Source: Theocolax elegans
Taxonomy: Eukaryota > Arthropoda > Insecta > Hymenoptera > Cerocephalidae
NCBI GenBank assembly: GCA_026168455.1
Contig: CM047427.1
Span: 46,106,558 to 46,170,557, forward strand
DNA length: 64,000 nt
Direction: 5' to 3'
Position numbers and translations under genes: made by a program. Shown here in pieces: positions 11,691 through 22,869 of the stretch. The first letter of the stretch is position 1, and each line of letters begins with the position of its first letter. A model generated the notes under the pieces. The model was given only the letters and a program-made list of their open reading frames with translations, was not told the DNA's origin and made no database searches.

Positions 11691-12719
11691 TAAGCAAACT
11701 ACCACACCGCATTATAGACCCCAAGCGAACCCGGTAGAGCGAGTCAACCGTAATTTAAGTCTATGATTAACAGCTTTTTAGCTGAAGATCATAAAGAGTG
11801 GGATCTGCATTTAAAGGAATTTTGTTTCGCTTTAAATACAACGATTCACTCGTCGCTTAAAACAACACCAGCGTTTCTGAATTTGGGTAGAAATCCGGAA
11901 CCATCCATCCTAATCCGAAAGCACTTCGAGAATCCCATTCCTATCCTTCCTGAAGACTCAGAAAAGTGGTCAGATCGTATGAAGAGACTTCCAGCTCTTC
12001 CCGATCTAGTTAAACATCATATGGATAAAGCCACTGCTAGGCAAGCCAAATATTATAACAGGAATAGAAAGGATATTACTTACCAGATAAGAGATAAAAT
12101 AGCTAGAATAAATCGTGTACAATCTTCTGCAGAAGGAAATTTTGCAGCCAAACAGGCTCCGAAATTTGTAGGTCCAGCAGCAGTAGTCGAAATTAAATCC
12201 CCTACTGTTTATATCGTAGAAGATGACGATACAAAGAAAAGAACTGAAATATCCATAGAGGATATTAAGCAATACATTCCGCCCCGAAAGGTAAATATCA
12301 ATCCCACTTCTATTCCAGATGTTACAACGGCGAAGCAGCCTTCGAGGAAGGGGAGGAAGAGGCGGAACGTCGGCAGTTCGACGATCTCTACTGGGCGAGG
12401 CGAGGATCTCTACCCGCCTCCCCAAAACGTAGCAACGTTGCCCAACCCAGCGACACCTCCAGCACCACCATCCACGGTGCTGCAACGGACGCTTCCGAGG
12501 AGGGAGAGGAGTCCGGAAGGGTATCGGTACCGGGGTTACGTACCGTATCGGGCGGATATGTCGGAGACGCCGAGCCACTACGGCGACAGCTTCCCGCGGC
12601 ACAAGCCCCCCCCTCCACGGGGAAGAGGAAGGAGCCAGACGAGAAAGCCTGTGGCGAGAGACCTCCAAGGCGCCGAGGTCGGCCACGGTAAGCCGCCTGC
12701 GCCATGCGAGCAACCGTAG
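9786..12719 (+). pseudogene. pol: Element A pol, copy 2: RT, RNase H, integrase (broken)
   Basis: RT is open 9786-10358 with CSCPVIVPKADGKYRFCIDYR, LDLSQAYHQI and YLDD. In-frame stops follow at 10356-10358, near 10541 and at 10926-10928. RNase H is at 10602-10925. Integrase runs 10986-11693 with the H2C2 zinc domain and the core residues in VVAADIMGPKP (first Asp) and LTDNGTEF (second Asp). A one-base frame change near 11690 separates the segment with the catalytic Glu (NPVERVNRNL, about 11733) and another break sits near 11760. The integrase C-terminal domain (11763 to about 12290) ends in YIPPRK. The frame then runs on to 12719, but that tail overlaps ORF3 in a different frame and is probably not used. 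Confidence 0.85.
12301..12318 (+). promoter_or_regulatory. Predicted splice acceptor before ORF3 of element A
   Basis: ATCCCACTTCTATTCCAG is a pyrimidine-rich tract ending in AG, placed just after the end of the integrase domain. One frame (about 12319-12690) opens directly after it and encodes an acidic stretch (EEGEEEAERRQFDDLYW). The same arrangement occurs in element B (39782-39796, minus). Spliced subgenomic RNAs are the known route for env in errantiviruses; its use here is inference. Confidence 0.45.
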
Positions 12720-13474
12720 GTCCCGGCGAATCCACCGCTTCCTCCAGCACCAGTCCCTCAACCCCAACTCCATCCAGCATCACAGCCCCCTTCAGCATCA
12801 TCTCACCAACCCTATTACCATCAAGCACCAACTTCCCAGTCCCATTTCCATCCAGCACCATTCCCGGTGACTCGTCCCCAACCCCTTGCGCCGCAATGTT
12901 CCGACCCCCTTCCCGAATTCCCCAGACCCATTACCCAAGTATACCACGACCCCTCCCAAAACCATGCAATGCGCGTCGTGCATTTTATCCCTATCCCTAT
13001 CCCGTATACCCCTTCCCCTACCCTTTCCGAATTGCCCCCACCCCTATTAGCCACTATCCAAAACGCCCCTTCCAAACCCCGCCAAACCACCCCACCCCGA
13101 GCAGAACGCCGTACGGGACCGGTTTCCCCAACTATCCCATCCCTCTTGTCCCTAAAAATTCCCCACCCCCCAATTCCCCTCACTATCCAGCACCAGCTCC
13201 CTAGCACCCCCCCCCCCAACGATCCCAGCGAACCTGGATGCTTCCGGCCCAGAACCTCGCCGTGTCCAGCGCCCTGGCCCCACGTCCAACGGCGTATAGT
13301 GGCCGTAGAAGGCAAGGATGCTTGAACTGTGGAAGCAGATACCACAGTTGGCAGAGGTGTCCAGAGGCACGCGCGAAGTTTTGCCGCGAATGTGGCAGGA
13401 CCGGGACGACCATCGAGGCCTGTCCGGAGTGCCACGAAGAATGGGTACAAGCCCTAAGGATTCACCCCAAGTAG
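12319..13474 (+). pseudogene. Element A ORF3: proline-rich protein with C-terminal zinc knuckle module (frame-shifted)
   Basis: Lies in the env position. The first part (12319 to about 12690) is acidic then basic; the middle (12700-13200) is very rich in Pro/Ser/Thr and its frame changes repeatedly. The last part (13238-13474) is open and encodes CLNCGSRYHSWQRC (CX2CX4HX4C) followed by FCRECGRTGTTIEACPEC (CX2CX9CX2C), then a short helix and a TAG-terminated end. The zinc module has the same layout as the nucleocapsid end of Gag. No signal peptide or membrane segment is seen, so this is not an envelope protein. A Gag-like RNA-binding accessory role is inference. Start and exact frames are uncertain. 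Confidence 0.6.
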
Positions 13475-14385
13475 GCGTTTGTAGAATTTTTATATTATTT
13501 TAATAAATTAATTTGTATTGAAATATGACTTATATTTTACTCCCTTAAGACCCACATGAACACCATTCCCAAATATAGTGAAAAATATGCACACAATGTT
13601 AGTTTAGTACAATAGTTAATTGATAATTTCGAATTACATAAAAACTTCACAAAGCATAATGGATTAATTTTTAATTGTTAAAAAATGAATTAATAGAGAA
13701 AACCAAATAATGTGTTTGATTCACTATAGTTATTCATAATAGTTCATTATTATAGTTAAATTCATGTCATTATTTAATCTCGACGTAAAGCCACTTTCGA
13801 AGGAGGAGAGCAACTCACCAGGTTAGTAATGAATGAAAGTTTTCTATTCTAATACATTTTTTGGGATGATTGTTTCATGTCAGTTTGGGTTATGAATGTC
13901 GCGCATTTCGGAATTAGTCGAAAAGCGAGCGTGATATGAGTTTATGAGTAAGCCAGTCACACGTAATTCGAATCGAATAAAGTAATTTAGTTATCGGAAA
14001 AGTAATAATTACACACTCAGCGTGTTACACGGTTACACAGATTAACTCTAAAAGAAAAGCTGTTCCAGATTCCAGTGTTCCAGAATTCAAGAAACCCATT
14101 ACACTTATTAATTGAAAAATTAGTTTCTCTTTGTTGTTCTTTTAAAGTTTAATAGTAATATATGCAAAAAATAAAGTTGATTTATTTTACGACACAAACA
14201 ACACAGACACTTAACACCGCTGTAGATAGCACCGGCTATCGTAGGTTAAGTTTTTGTTACGTACTAGGATCTATTTAGAATCGTTTTGATAGCTAGTATT
14301 GTATTCATACTTCTGTGTGCATTGTGCATCCCCTTGCGTATTCTAAATCGAAGTAAGTTATAACTTCGGTTTGGGAGGGGGGAGT
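13475..14385 (+). other. 3' untranslated part of element A, no gene seen
   Basis: AT-rich, with AATAAA-type signals near 13500 and 14170. It runs from the ORF3 stop to a purine tract at 14371-14384. Nothing else is recognisable. Confidence 0.4.
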
Positions 14386-15150
14386 TGTGACATTGTAGTT
14401 ATACTACACGTCACTTGGAAAATAAAACAGCGAGACAAGGTATAGGATAGCACCCGTCAAGTTTACTATGGGAAGTAAGCGTGCTATACATACCAATCAA
14501 GTCCTAATATGACATACATATGCGAATGTGTGAAACCGGAATAGGCTTACATTGCGTAGTAAGCAGGAGAACTTGAAGCAAAGGAGATGCGACTCCTGAC
14601 TGCGCACAATTGCACACACACCCACACTGCTCCGTTGATCCAGCATCCTAATGCCTTGTCCAGTACCAGAAACGACCTGTACAGTATCCCCAGGTCCCAT
14701 CTAGCCTTGAATGCCCTCTCTAACACCCAGAGAAGCCTCCGATGTTGAGCAGCCCAGGTGAAGACTCCAGGCCTTGGAATGAGTATAGCGCCCTTGCGCT
14801 CAAGCAACGGTGCACTGCCAACCAGAGTACCTGAAACGGTAATTAATTACCAAGTTGATCGACTACTAAGGAACGAGGATGGAGAAGCTATAACCAAGCA
14901 TAGCTTCTCCCAGGTATGTCAGCAGGATCAAAAGGAAAGGAGTTGAGAGGTCTAGTTTGAGGTTATGGCAGGCACAAGTAAACATCTACATAGAGCCCGA
15001 GGAAAGCAGATAAATTAACTCGGCGGCACTCCAAAGGACGACGACGATTCACCGCCGCCTGGCTCCGCTTACTGAGGCTGTTATGGGGTGACGATGTGCT
15101 CCATCTCTTCGGTAAACGAACCGCCCATTTATTTTGTTGATCATCATATT
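14361..15150 (+). repeat. Polypurine tract and possible start of a 3' LTR
   Basis: A GGTTTGGGAGGGGGGAGT purine tract is followed at 14386 by TGTGACATTGTAG, the usual arrangement of PPT then LTR. The following ~750 bases are of higher GC than their surroundings up to about 15150. I could not match its end to bases 1-82, so either the LTR is truncated or this belongs to another element. Confidence 0.4.
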
Positions 15151-16445
15151 GTACTATAAAATGTTTTTTTCTTTTCTGAGGTTTATCTTATAAATACTAT
15201 AGGCATTTATTGTATAGTATGGTATGAGGTTTTTGCACCCGGGATACCTTATAGACTCGAATTATAAGCCTACCATTAGAAAGCAAAAAAAGACATAAAC
15301 ATATACAGTAATTCCATGATAAGTGCTTATTTAATTTTTTATCGGGAAATTTGTATGAATTATAACCTTTTCAAAATAAACAAATAATAAAATTTGTTTT
15401 ATTATAGAACCCGATTAAAGTTTTCTTGGATGTACTTGTGTAATTCATGTAGTAAAACATCTATACAGGCTTATAATTTTTCAATCAATTTATTACGATA
15501 TATGCCGATTCTGAATTCATATTGGTAAAGTGAATAGATTTCTATAAATAATTATATGAGAATATCTCTATAAAAGCCTATAAGTTTAATAGTCTCATAG
15601 AAACTGATATATCTTTTACCAGGTAAAACTTATAAAAACTAAATTTCGGAACTTGTGATTCATAGCTGTGGAGAATTTATTATAGGTATCGATAAAAAAG
15701 AAATCGCCCTATATATTACTATGAAAATTTTATCGACACCCCGATACAATGAGCCATTATTTTATCGGATTTTATAAGGTTTTTTCAACAGGGTATTTTA
15801 GAGAATCAGTACTTTCAGTTGAGTGAGATTTCAACGATAAACTTATTTTTACATTAGGTATGTTAAATTTCAAATCACTTTTAATAGTATTCGGGCAATT
15901 GTCCCTTGAACCTATATTAGTGCCCAAAATAACAAAAAAATTTTTCGATTTTTATAGTTGTTATTTAATGCATGAATCGTTACGTAACATATAACATATA
16001 ATGCTGATATTTTCTATTAAGTACGTGATACATTATTTCAAACACCGTCGGGAAAATAGACCTATCTAATTTACAAAAAAGGGTATGATTTTTCAAATGC
16101 ACTATGGTGAAAAATATTAGTTAATTTAAGTTACCTAAAAGAAATTATTGAATTTATAAGCTATAATCAATAGCTGGAGTCCCTCTTAACTGTTTGTTTC
16201 ACGAATTTTCCAAGAAAAAGTAGCATTTATCCATAGCATATTCAATCTAGAATATCAATCTAGAAAAATACCAATATTTTTTAAATATTTCAGGAAATGT
16301 TATTGCAAAGTTACAGACGTATTTATGAAATATTTCATTAAACCTTTCTGCATCATAAATTCCAATTATACTATTTACATTAAATAAAAATTTCAGGAAA
16401 AAAACAAAATTAAATATTTTAGAAATATTACGGTAATATTTCGGT
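15151..16445. other. AT-rich sequence without recognisable features
   Basis: No ORF above about 60 codons and no motif that I recognise. Possibly intronic sequence of dlg1, whose exon lies at 17720-17869. Confidence 0.4.
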
Positions 16446-16815
16446 AAGTGTATTTTATCAACATTGTAGAAATATCATTATGATTGTTAGAATAAAATTT
16501 TATGTAATCATTGTAGTATTACATTGAAACTTTATGTTTCATTAGTATTTTTGAAGTAAGTACTTAAAATGTTTCATTAATATTTCAGAAACATTTCTTC
16601 AAATATTACACTGAAATATTGTAGTAATGTTAATGTAATATTTCAGTGATCCTTTCCAAGTAAGTATTTAAAATATTTCATTAGTATATTTGGAATGTTT
16701 CGCAAAATGTTACACTGAAATATTGCAGTAAGATTAACGTAATATTCAATGGCATTTTTCAAGCAAGTACTTGAAACGTTTCATCAATATTAATGGAGTA
16801 TTACAAAGTAAGAAA
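16446..16815 (+). repeat. Degenerate tandem repeat, period ~104 bp, about 3.5 copies
   Basis: Units start with AAG(T/C)AAGTA at 16554, 16658 and 16761, with a weaker unit from about 16446. Shared words include TTACACTGAAATATTG and TAATGTAATATT. Each unit is rich in the palindromic-like words AATATT and GAAATATT. A local satellite with no coding potential. Confidence 0.6.
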
Positions 16816-17719
16816 TTCGCGGACATAACAATATTTCAGTAATTTTTCATTGTGATATTATTGTAATATTCCGAATCTTAATATGAAATATTTCCGTAAT
16901 AGTGACGTAATATTCTGTGCGGTGTAGGAGGGTTATCATTTTGGGGTTTTTCTGTCCTCTACTATTTTATGTAAACGAAGTCCCCCTGTGTGAGTGCAGC
17001 AAATAAAAAACATCTCTATCTGGCAACCCTGGTGGGAGGTCATACGTTGGGGAGAAGTGACGTAAATTGACTTGCTGAGATGGTTGCCTAATACGGGGAA
17101 GTACTCTCGATGCGTTTCAGCCTCACGATATTCAACAGACTACAGCTTGTTGTCGTAGTAGTATAATAGTACACACACTCATATATATTCGATCTGATTA
17201 TATTTGCCGTAGGCTATAGTGGGTTCAAAATCTTTTTGAATGTTAATTACGCTAGTGGACTCCCTTAGGAAAGATCGTCTTGTAATTTGCGCAAAGTTCT
17301 GACTGCGTTTTAAGATGTGATTTATTTGTGTGTATTCTCAGTTAAATGATAAAAATTTTTATTAATTATTTTAATTGTTATAAAAATTTTATGAAAATCA
17401 AATTTTTGTTTGTTTGATAAATTGAATTTTATATTTTTTGTAATTCTGTTCCACTTACTTTCTACAAACCAATGAAATCTCAAAAATAAACCATAAATAA
17501 AATAAAAAAAGCATTCTGATAGTTCTATTTTGTCAATGTTTCTATACAAAATTATAAAATGTTTAAAAAATTAATATCCATATTTTGTATTTAAACGTAT
17601 GCTGTACTAACATAACTAGCTATTTTCTGGCTATTACTGTTATGAAAACAGACTTCTGGTTACATAACTGTTATGAAAATTATGACTGAATTCAGTAGAG
17701 AAAGTATTAATTTACTTAC

Positions 17720-17869
17720 GTGGAACGCAGCTTCCAAATTTATAAGGATAATTTGATATAAGGTCATCATTTATTTTGTCTTTCATAGGTCCGAGAATCA
17801 CAACTGGTCGAGTGTAGTTAATCGCTACTGCTTGAACATTTTCGTATGTTAAAACATTGTCCTCTCCAC
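17720..17869 (-). CDS. dlg1: Exon of discs-large (MAGUK guanylate-kinase domain start)
   Basis: A 150-bp internal exon on the minus strand. The acceptor ATTTTTCAG lies just above 17869 and the donor GTAAGT just below 17720. The peptide contains [20 protein letters not shown], then [15 protein letters not shown] and FGSCVP, which is the linker and first strands of the guanylate-kinase-like domain of Discs-large scaffolds. In the family this domain is catalytically inactive and binds phosphopeptides at septate junctions and synapses. Length is a multiple of three, so the exon is phase-neutral. No other dlg1 exon was recognised in the window, so it must be flanked by long introns or be an isolated copy; the intact splice sites favour a real exon. 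Confidence 0.85.
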
Positions 17870-18080
17870 CTGAAAAATATATAATAAATGATATACAATT
17901 TGAATATTGGAAATACAAGTTTTGAATCCAATCGCGTATTGAGTAGCATTTTGAGAGTTAGAAATACACGGTTTGAAGAATTTAGAGAACATGGGATAAC
18001 TCGTATTAATCAACAAATAATAACATAATAATTAAATCGTCATCATTATTTACTGAAATAAAATATTAACAATTCGTTAC

Positions 18081-18490
18081 CTTATCAAAGGGCGCGACAA
18101 CGTCCGACGCAAGTGTGGGCGCGTAAGTCTTATTATACAGCTAACTCAGTCATCGTATTTTTTCTTTCGTAACCGTTTATTATATATAATTTATTTTTAT
18201 GAAATTTATAAAACATCGCTTTCGCTATTTATTTTTTATATATAGTTCGCTATATAGTTTACATCTAGTTTTGTGCGAATTAATTCACGCATAATTGAGA
18301 AAAGCCGCTAAAAAGAAATTGGATGTCGATTTCCTTTACTCGATTTTTGGTTCTTCCCTTTTTACATTACCCGTATAGATCTATATTTATACTTGAAAAA
18401 AAGTTGAGACGGAGCGATGGATGAATATATAAGAGAGAAAGAAAGACTCTTTTCCAGCCCGTGAAAGAACGCGTACAGAGGTAAGTATTA
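18081..18490 (+). repeat. Family X repeat, diverged copy
   Basis: Contains (T)ATCAAAGGGCGCGACAAC, ACGCAAGTGTGGGCGCG, a central AT-rich part and TTTTCCAGCCCGTGAAAGAA followed by CGCGTACAGAGGTAAGT. The same ordered words occur at 23860-24178, and its end part occurs inverted at 30500-30615. The element has no ORF. The ending CAGAG then GTAAGT resembles a splice donor, so the unit could derive from a gene's first exon. Confidence 0.55.
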
Positions 18491-18860
18491 TATGAATTTT
18501 AATCGGTATTAACGAGCTAAATTAATCAATATTTTCTCAAATATTTTCTTTAATTAATTTTCTAATACCTCTGGCAACATTTAAGACTTAGCGATATGCA
18601 AGTAAGTTGCTAATAAAGTGGGTTTTGTGCAATATTTGAGAAAATATTGATTAACGCAATTTAGCTCGATAATACCAATTAAGGGGAGACTAAAACAAAC
18701 GTCACATATTTTGCTTTATTTATAACTATTGTACAATCGATTAAGGTAAAAAACGAACAGTAGAGCACCATAGAGCTCAATTCAATGAACATTTTCCCTT
18801 TAAGCTTAAATCGATCCCTAGTAAAAACATAATAAATTTATCTAATCTATGCCTTGATGG

Positions 18861-18862
<2 letters not shown>

Positions 18863-18896
<34 letters not shown>
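18863..18896. repeat. (TA)n microsatellite
   Basis: Seventeen or so TA units at the left border of the foldback element; a shorter run lies at its right border (19893-19908). The foldback element probably inserted into this array. Confidence 0.9.
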
Positions 18897-18898
<2 letters not shown>

Positions 18899-19892
18899 GG
18901 TATTCCACGTGAAGTGGTCCGATCAAAATTTTAAAATGCACCAAATTTTGGGTACACTTTGCAAATGTTTTTCAGAATACAGAAAAAAATTATTAGGTAC
19001 TGGAATCTATTTGCTCAAAAGTTATTCTAACCTCAAAAAGTGAATTTTTCCATATTTTTTTCAACACCAGCTGGGTTTACCTCTATATAACTCAAAATCT
19101 ATCAACTTTTACTATAGAACATTATATGTAACATTTGTTGCTAATTATATCTAGAATTTATTCTTCTGGGTTAGAATTTCTAATCTCAAGGTCAATGTTA
19201 CATAAACTACATGTCAATATTCAACTTGAAAAAAGTGCAAGTGCGCCACCTTTGATTTTTTCATCCAAAAATCTAAAAGAAAGCTTGGAGCAATACCTTT
19301 CAAATGGTCTGTAGCATTTTTATGGCCTCCAATTCTGTAAAAAGTTATGACAATTTAAAGAAACAAGAAATTTTTTAAAAAATTTAAATGGGAATTACCA
19401 TGTTAATTTTTGTGAATTTTTTGTCTTTCTTTAAATTGTCATAACTTTTTACAGAATTGGAGGCCATAAAAATGCTACAGACCATTTGAAAGGTATTGCT
19501 CCAAGCTTTCTTTCAGACTTTTGAATGAAAAAATCAAAGGTGGCGCACTTGCACTTTTTTCAAGTTGAATATTGACATGTAGTTTATGTAACATTGACCT
19601 TGAGATTAGAAATTCTAACCCAGAAGAATAAATTCTAGATATAATTAGCAACGAATGTTACATATAATGTTCTATAGTAAAAGTTGATATATTTTGAGTT
19701 ATATAGCGGTAAACCCAGCTGGTGTTGAAAAAAATATGGAAAAATTCACTTTTTGAGGTTAGAATAACTTTTGAGCAAATAGATTCCAGTACCTAATAAT
19801 TTTTTTCTGTATTCTGAAAAACATTTGCAAAGTGTACCCAAAATTTGGTGCATTTTAAAATTTTGATCGGACCACTTCACGTGGAATACCCC
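18897..19892. mobile_element. ~1 kb foldback element with ends GGGGTATTCCACGTGAAGTGG
   Basis: Arms of ~480 bp are nearly perfect inverted copies from GGGGTATTCCACGTGAAGTG (left) to CACTTCACGTGGAATACCCC (right), with a short loop near 19395. It contains no transposase. A diverged single-arm relative is found at 52388-52611 plus 53659-53765. TA-rich flanks prevent a clean target-site call, although TA or TATA would fit. Confidence 0.8.
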
Positions 19893-19904
19893 ATATATAT
19901 ATAT

Positions 19905-20390
19905 ATATGCTCGCTGATGGTAGTACTCATCCGGTGTGGTCACGTGATGCTACCATTTACCATCGGTAAAGAGATTCGAGAAATACGTGTGGCGGTCATG
20001 CCGAACCTGGATGCTGAATGCTATATCGGAGTAAATTTCATCCGAGCATTTCGAGCCGTCCTAGACCCATATTCCGACAGTTTATTTCTAAAGGGAACGG
20101 ATCAAGTCCTACAGCTGGAAGTGGCAAGTGTGGAAAGCGGCAATGCTTCATTATCGTCAGCAGGTGTCGCTGACGTAACAGAAGTAGAGCGCACACTATT
20201 GCGCGAACTTCTAGACCGAGTGTTGTCCACAACCTTGCCAAAGATCGGCCGTTCTTACGATGTCGAACATATAATCGAAGTCGGATCAGATAGGCCGATC
20301 AAACAGAGGTACTACCCCGTCTCTGATAAGATTCGAGAGGAAATGCAACGTCAAGTTCGCGAGATGGTCGAGACTGGTGTTGTGTCCTGG
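19905..20390 (+). pseudogene. pol: Truncated Gypsy pol fragment (protease end to RT start)
   Basis: Encodes LDAECYIGVNFIRAFRAVLD, the region just before RT in Gypsy/Pao-type Pol, then an acidic linker and PIKQRYYPVSDKIREEMQ, the N-terminal RT region that normally precedes the catalytic core. The match stops at about 20390. The frame is still open on the left side only because the foldback element joins there. A dead 5'- and 3'-truncated relic, distinct from elements A and B. Confidence 0.75.
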
Positions 20391-21560
20391 ATAATTTTAC
20401 AGACAAAAAAAATGAAAGTTATGATTTTACTGAATTTGATTTTTGTAAAAGGAAGAATGAACTAAATAAACTTTACTTAACTTTTACTAACGAGGACCGT
20501 GGTAGAGCGAGACAGGTCTTAGCAATTCCTGTGAAGGGTGTATAGGGTAACATGGTAGGGTGGCAGCTGTCACCAGGAGAAGATTCCGGCTTCCTCCAAA
20601 CCAAATCGAGGACGACAAAGATGTGTGAGTCGAACCAAAGTCTAAAACGACGATGACGGGAAGATTGATTTCGAGAATGAACGCAACAGTTTGTGAACAC
20701 GGGACAGTGGATGGAAGTTCCGGATAAAGTCAATTACGATATCACAGATTTATATTTTACACTCAATTTATTTGAAATAGATAAATTATACTTCACAAAA
20801 TTAATAGCTTTCGATAAATAGATACGAATTTAAAGCAACAGTAATTAGTGTCCGAACTGGTGTACAAAATTTAACTTAGTTGAAAATACGCGAAGATACA
20901 ATCTATTATAAACGTGAGAGTATGAAGACCGACTTATTCGAGTCCGCTCGATCGACTGACTACGACTCTCCTCGACTGACTGTTGATGCGCGTCCCCTCT
21001 CGAGGTGGTATGGAGGGGAATGACTGCTGCGCATTCTGCGGTGCGCCGTTCTTGAAGGCGGAGCTGCTCTTGATTGCTCGTGGGCGACCTTTTGGTGGTG
21101 TGCTGATGGGGCTGCGAATTCGCTTATTGGTTGAAGGTGTGGCTTTGTCAGCAAACTGATGAGATCTTCGGCGTCTCTTGATTGTCTTGGCGAATGTTTT
21201 GATGACGTACTTATTTAGGTGATCTAGTGTATACTATTGCTATTTTGCTATTTTGCGAAGTCATGCTACTGTCAAACACATTAGTCATTCGAGTAAGAAG
21301 ATATTTTTTAATTCTAATATTAGCGGAGTCGAGAGTTAGTTTCGTAAACATGAGTGTGTTCGTGGAAAGACATTAATTCGTATATGTAACTTAATATTAA
21401 ATAAATGTTATAATAGCAATTATTAGTGGCATTATACAATTCATAATGCATAAGATTATTATTAATATAACATATTGTGGCGATAAACGCACGAATATAT
21501 TGGGAAAGGATTAGGAGAACATGACATATGAGTAGGTGGCAGAGGTTGCGTGGAGAATTG
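20391..21560. other. No recognisable gene
   Basis: Mixed-composition sequence. The stretch 20466-20760 and 20940-21160 is of higher GC and may be old LTR or UTR material. No domain or repeat partner was found. Confidence 0.3.
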
Positions 21561-21563
21561 ACG

Positions 21564-21722
21564 GTGGCGCTAGTCTGGTGGTGCGGAAGGGAACTATGGG
21601 TTTGACTTTGTGCGAGAGAGAAAGGAATAGGTGAATCAAGCGATAGTGGCGCTGTCTGGTGGCGCGGAAAGGAACTAAGGATTTGACTTTGTGCGAGAGA
21701 GAAAGGAATAGGTGATTCATGC
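21564..21722 (+). repeat. Two-copy tandem repeat, period ~81 bp
   Basis: Units at 21564 and 21645 share TTTGACTTTGTGCGAGAGAG and AAAGGAATAGGTGA. The units also share a GTGGCGCT...CTGGTGG core. No coding function seen. Confidence 0.75.
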
Positions 21723-21905
21723 GTGTACAATGTATGCGTATACGTAACATATGAATATTGTATTTGAATACATTTATTACTAACTGCTAAGATTATATAT
21801 TGTTTATGTTTAAATACGATCATTGCTAACTTATTGTTTTATAGTTATTTTGGACAAGTCGTGGTTATTTGTGATAAATATAAAAGTATAAAAAACTGCC
21901 CGACA

Positions 21906-22172
21906 TTAGACCCCCCCGGCTAAGTCAGAAGTCGCTGGTGTGAATGTCACCTGCGGCTTCTTAATGAGAGCGGGCGCTGTGGCAACGTAAAATTGTGCTC
22001 TTGTTTTTTCTAAATTTTCCGTGATTAATGGATATAATTGCGGAGGCTCATTATGCAAACAAGGTGGTACTTGAGGTTTACTGTCTGGATTTTCATCTTT
22101 AATTTTTTCTAAATTAGCTTCTACATCGGTTTTTTGTTTTTTATTTCTCTTTGGTAGTGAACCTGAATTCAT
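21906..22172 (-). CDS. Small hypothetical ORF ending at a purine tract
   Basis: An 88-codon ORF, lysine/glutamate-rich at the start (LPKRNKKQKT) and without a known domain. Its last codons overlap a GCCGGGGGGGTC purine tract followed by TGTCGGGCAG at 21905 downward, an arrangement that looks like the 3' end of a retroelement (last ORF, PPT, LTR start) on the minus strand. I cannot define the LTR end. The ORF may be a remnant of that element. Confidence 0.3.
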   Translation of the reverse strand: MNSGSLPKRNKKQKTDVEANLEKIKDENPDSKPQVPPCLHNEPPQLYPLITENLEKTRAQFYVATAPALIKKPQVTFTPATSDLAGGV

Positions 22173-22309
22173 ATGTATTATTAAGTTTGCTAGTGCGCTC
22201 CAAAACCCAGCTAAAGGCTAATACTAAATCCGTATATATTATATATTGCGATACCATGAATTATAGTACTGGCTATGTATTTTAGGGAGCCTAATATAAA
22301 CATTATTAA

Positions 22310-22860
22310 AGCTAGGGATCGGCAGATCTCGCTCGTGCGCGACGGCAAGAAAGCCAACGTGCGATCGCGTACGCATGCGAGTGAGAAAGCACGAGTAATT
22401 CCGGTGGTTACACCTCGTCGCGAGACCTCATGCGGCCTATAGATTCTTTTGTAGTTTCTTTGTTTCCATTTTAAATATTCTTTGTTAAACTTATTTTATA
22501 TTTTTTTGTGATAAATAAAATTTATACGTAATTCATATCGAGTACAAGTTCAATTAGTAATTACCGGCGTACGTTATTCCCGTTATCCTGAATACCGTCC
22601 TCTCCGTTTCAGGAGCGGCCGAGATAAATTTACCGCGAATTTATCCCCTTTTATCCACGGTCCTTTTCTGCTGACGACGTTTGTAGCGGTACCATGACGC
22701 GGGATCGGTAAGTGATCACGCCGTTGTTAACGGACATCGCAACAGTAGGTCGTGCGCGGGGTTCGCTGATTTGAATCCGCCGCGCACTTTCGGGGCACCG
22801 CCTAGAGAGTAGAACCGATCTCTTTACCCCTACCTACGCGAGAGATTATACACCGTTACA
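22310..22860. other. GC-rich block, possibly LTR-derived
   Basis: Clearly higher GC than the flanks and ends in CCGTTACA at about 22855, the same last bases as the solo LTRs at 31886-33056 and 52612-53658. I could not find a matching TG start or target duplication, so it may be a truncated LTR. Confidence 0.3.
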
Positions 22861-22869
22861 ACATCTACT

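Noticed and set aside
12388..13450. Several overlapping ORFs of 60-250 codons on both strands of the GC-rich 12.0-13.5 kb region
   Set aside because: They are shadows of the compositionally biased integrase tail and ORF3; only the frame ending in the zinc module has recognisable content.
14547..14807. Minus-strand ORF resembling the end of a non-LTR reverse transcriptase
   Set aside because: Similarity is only a few hydrophobic/aromatic positions and no catalytic or cysteine motif is present.
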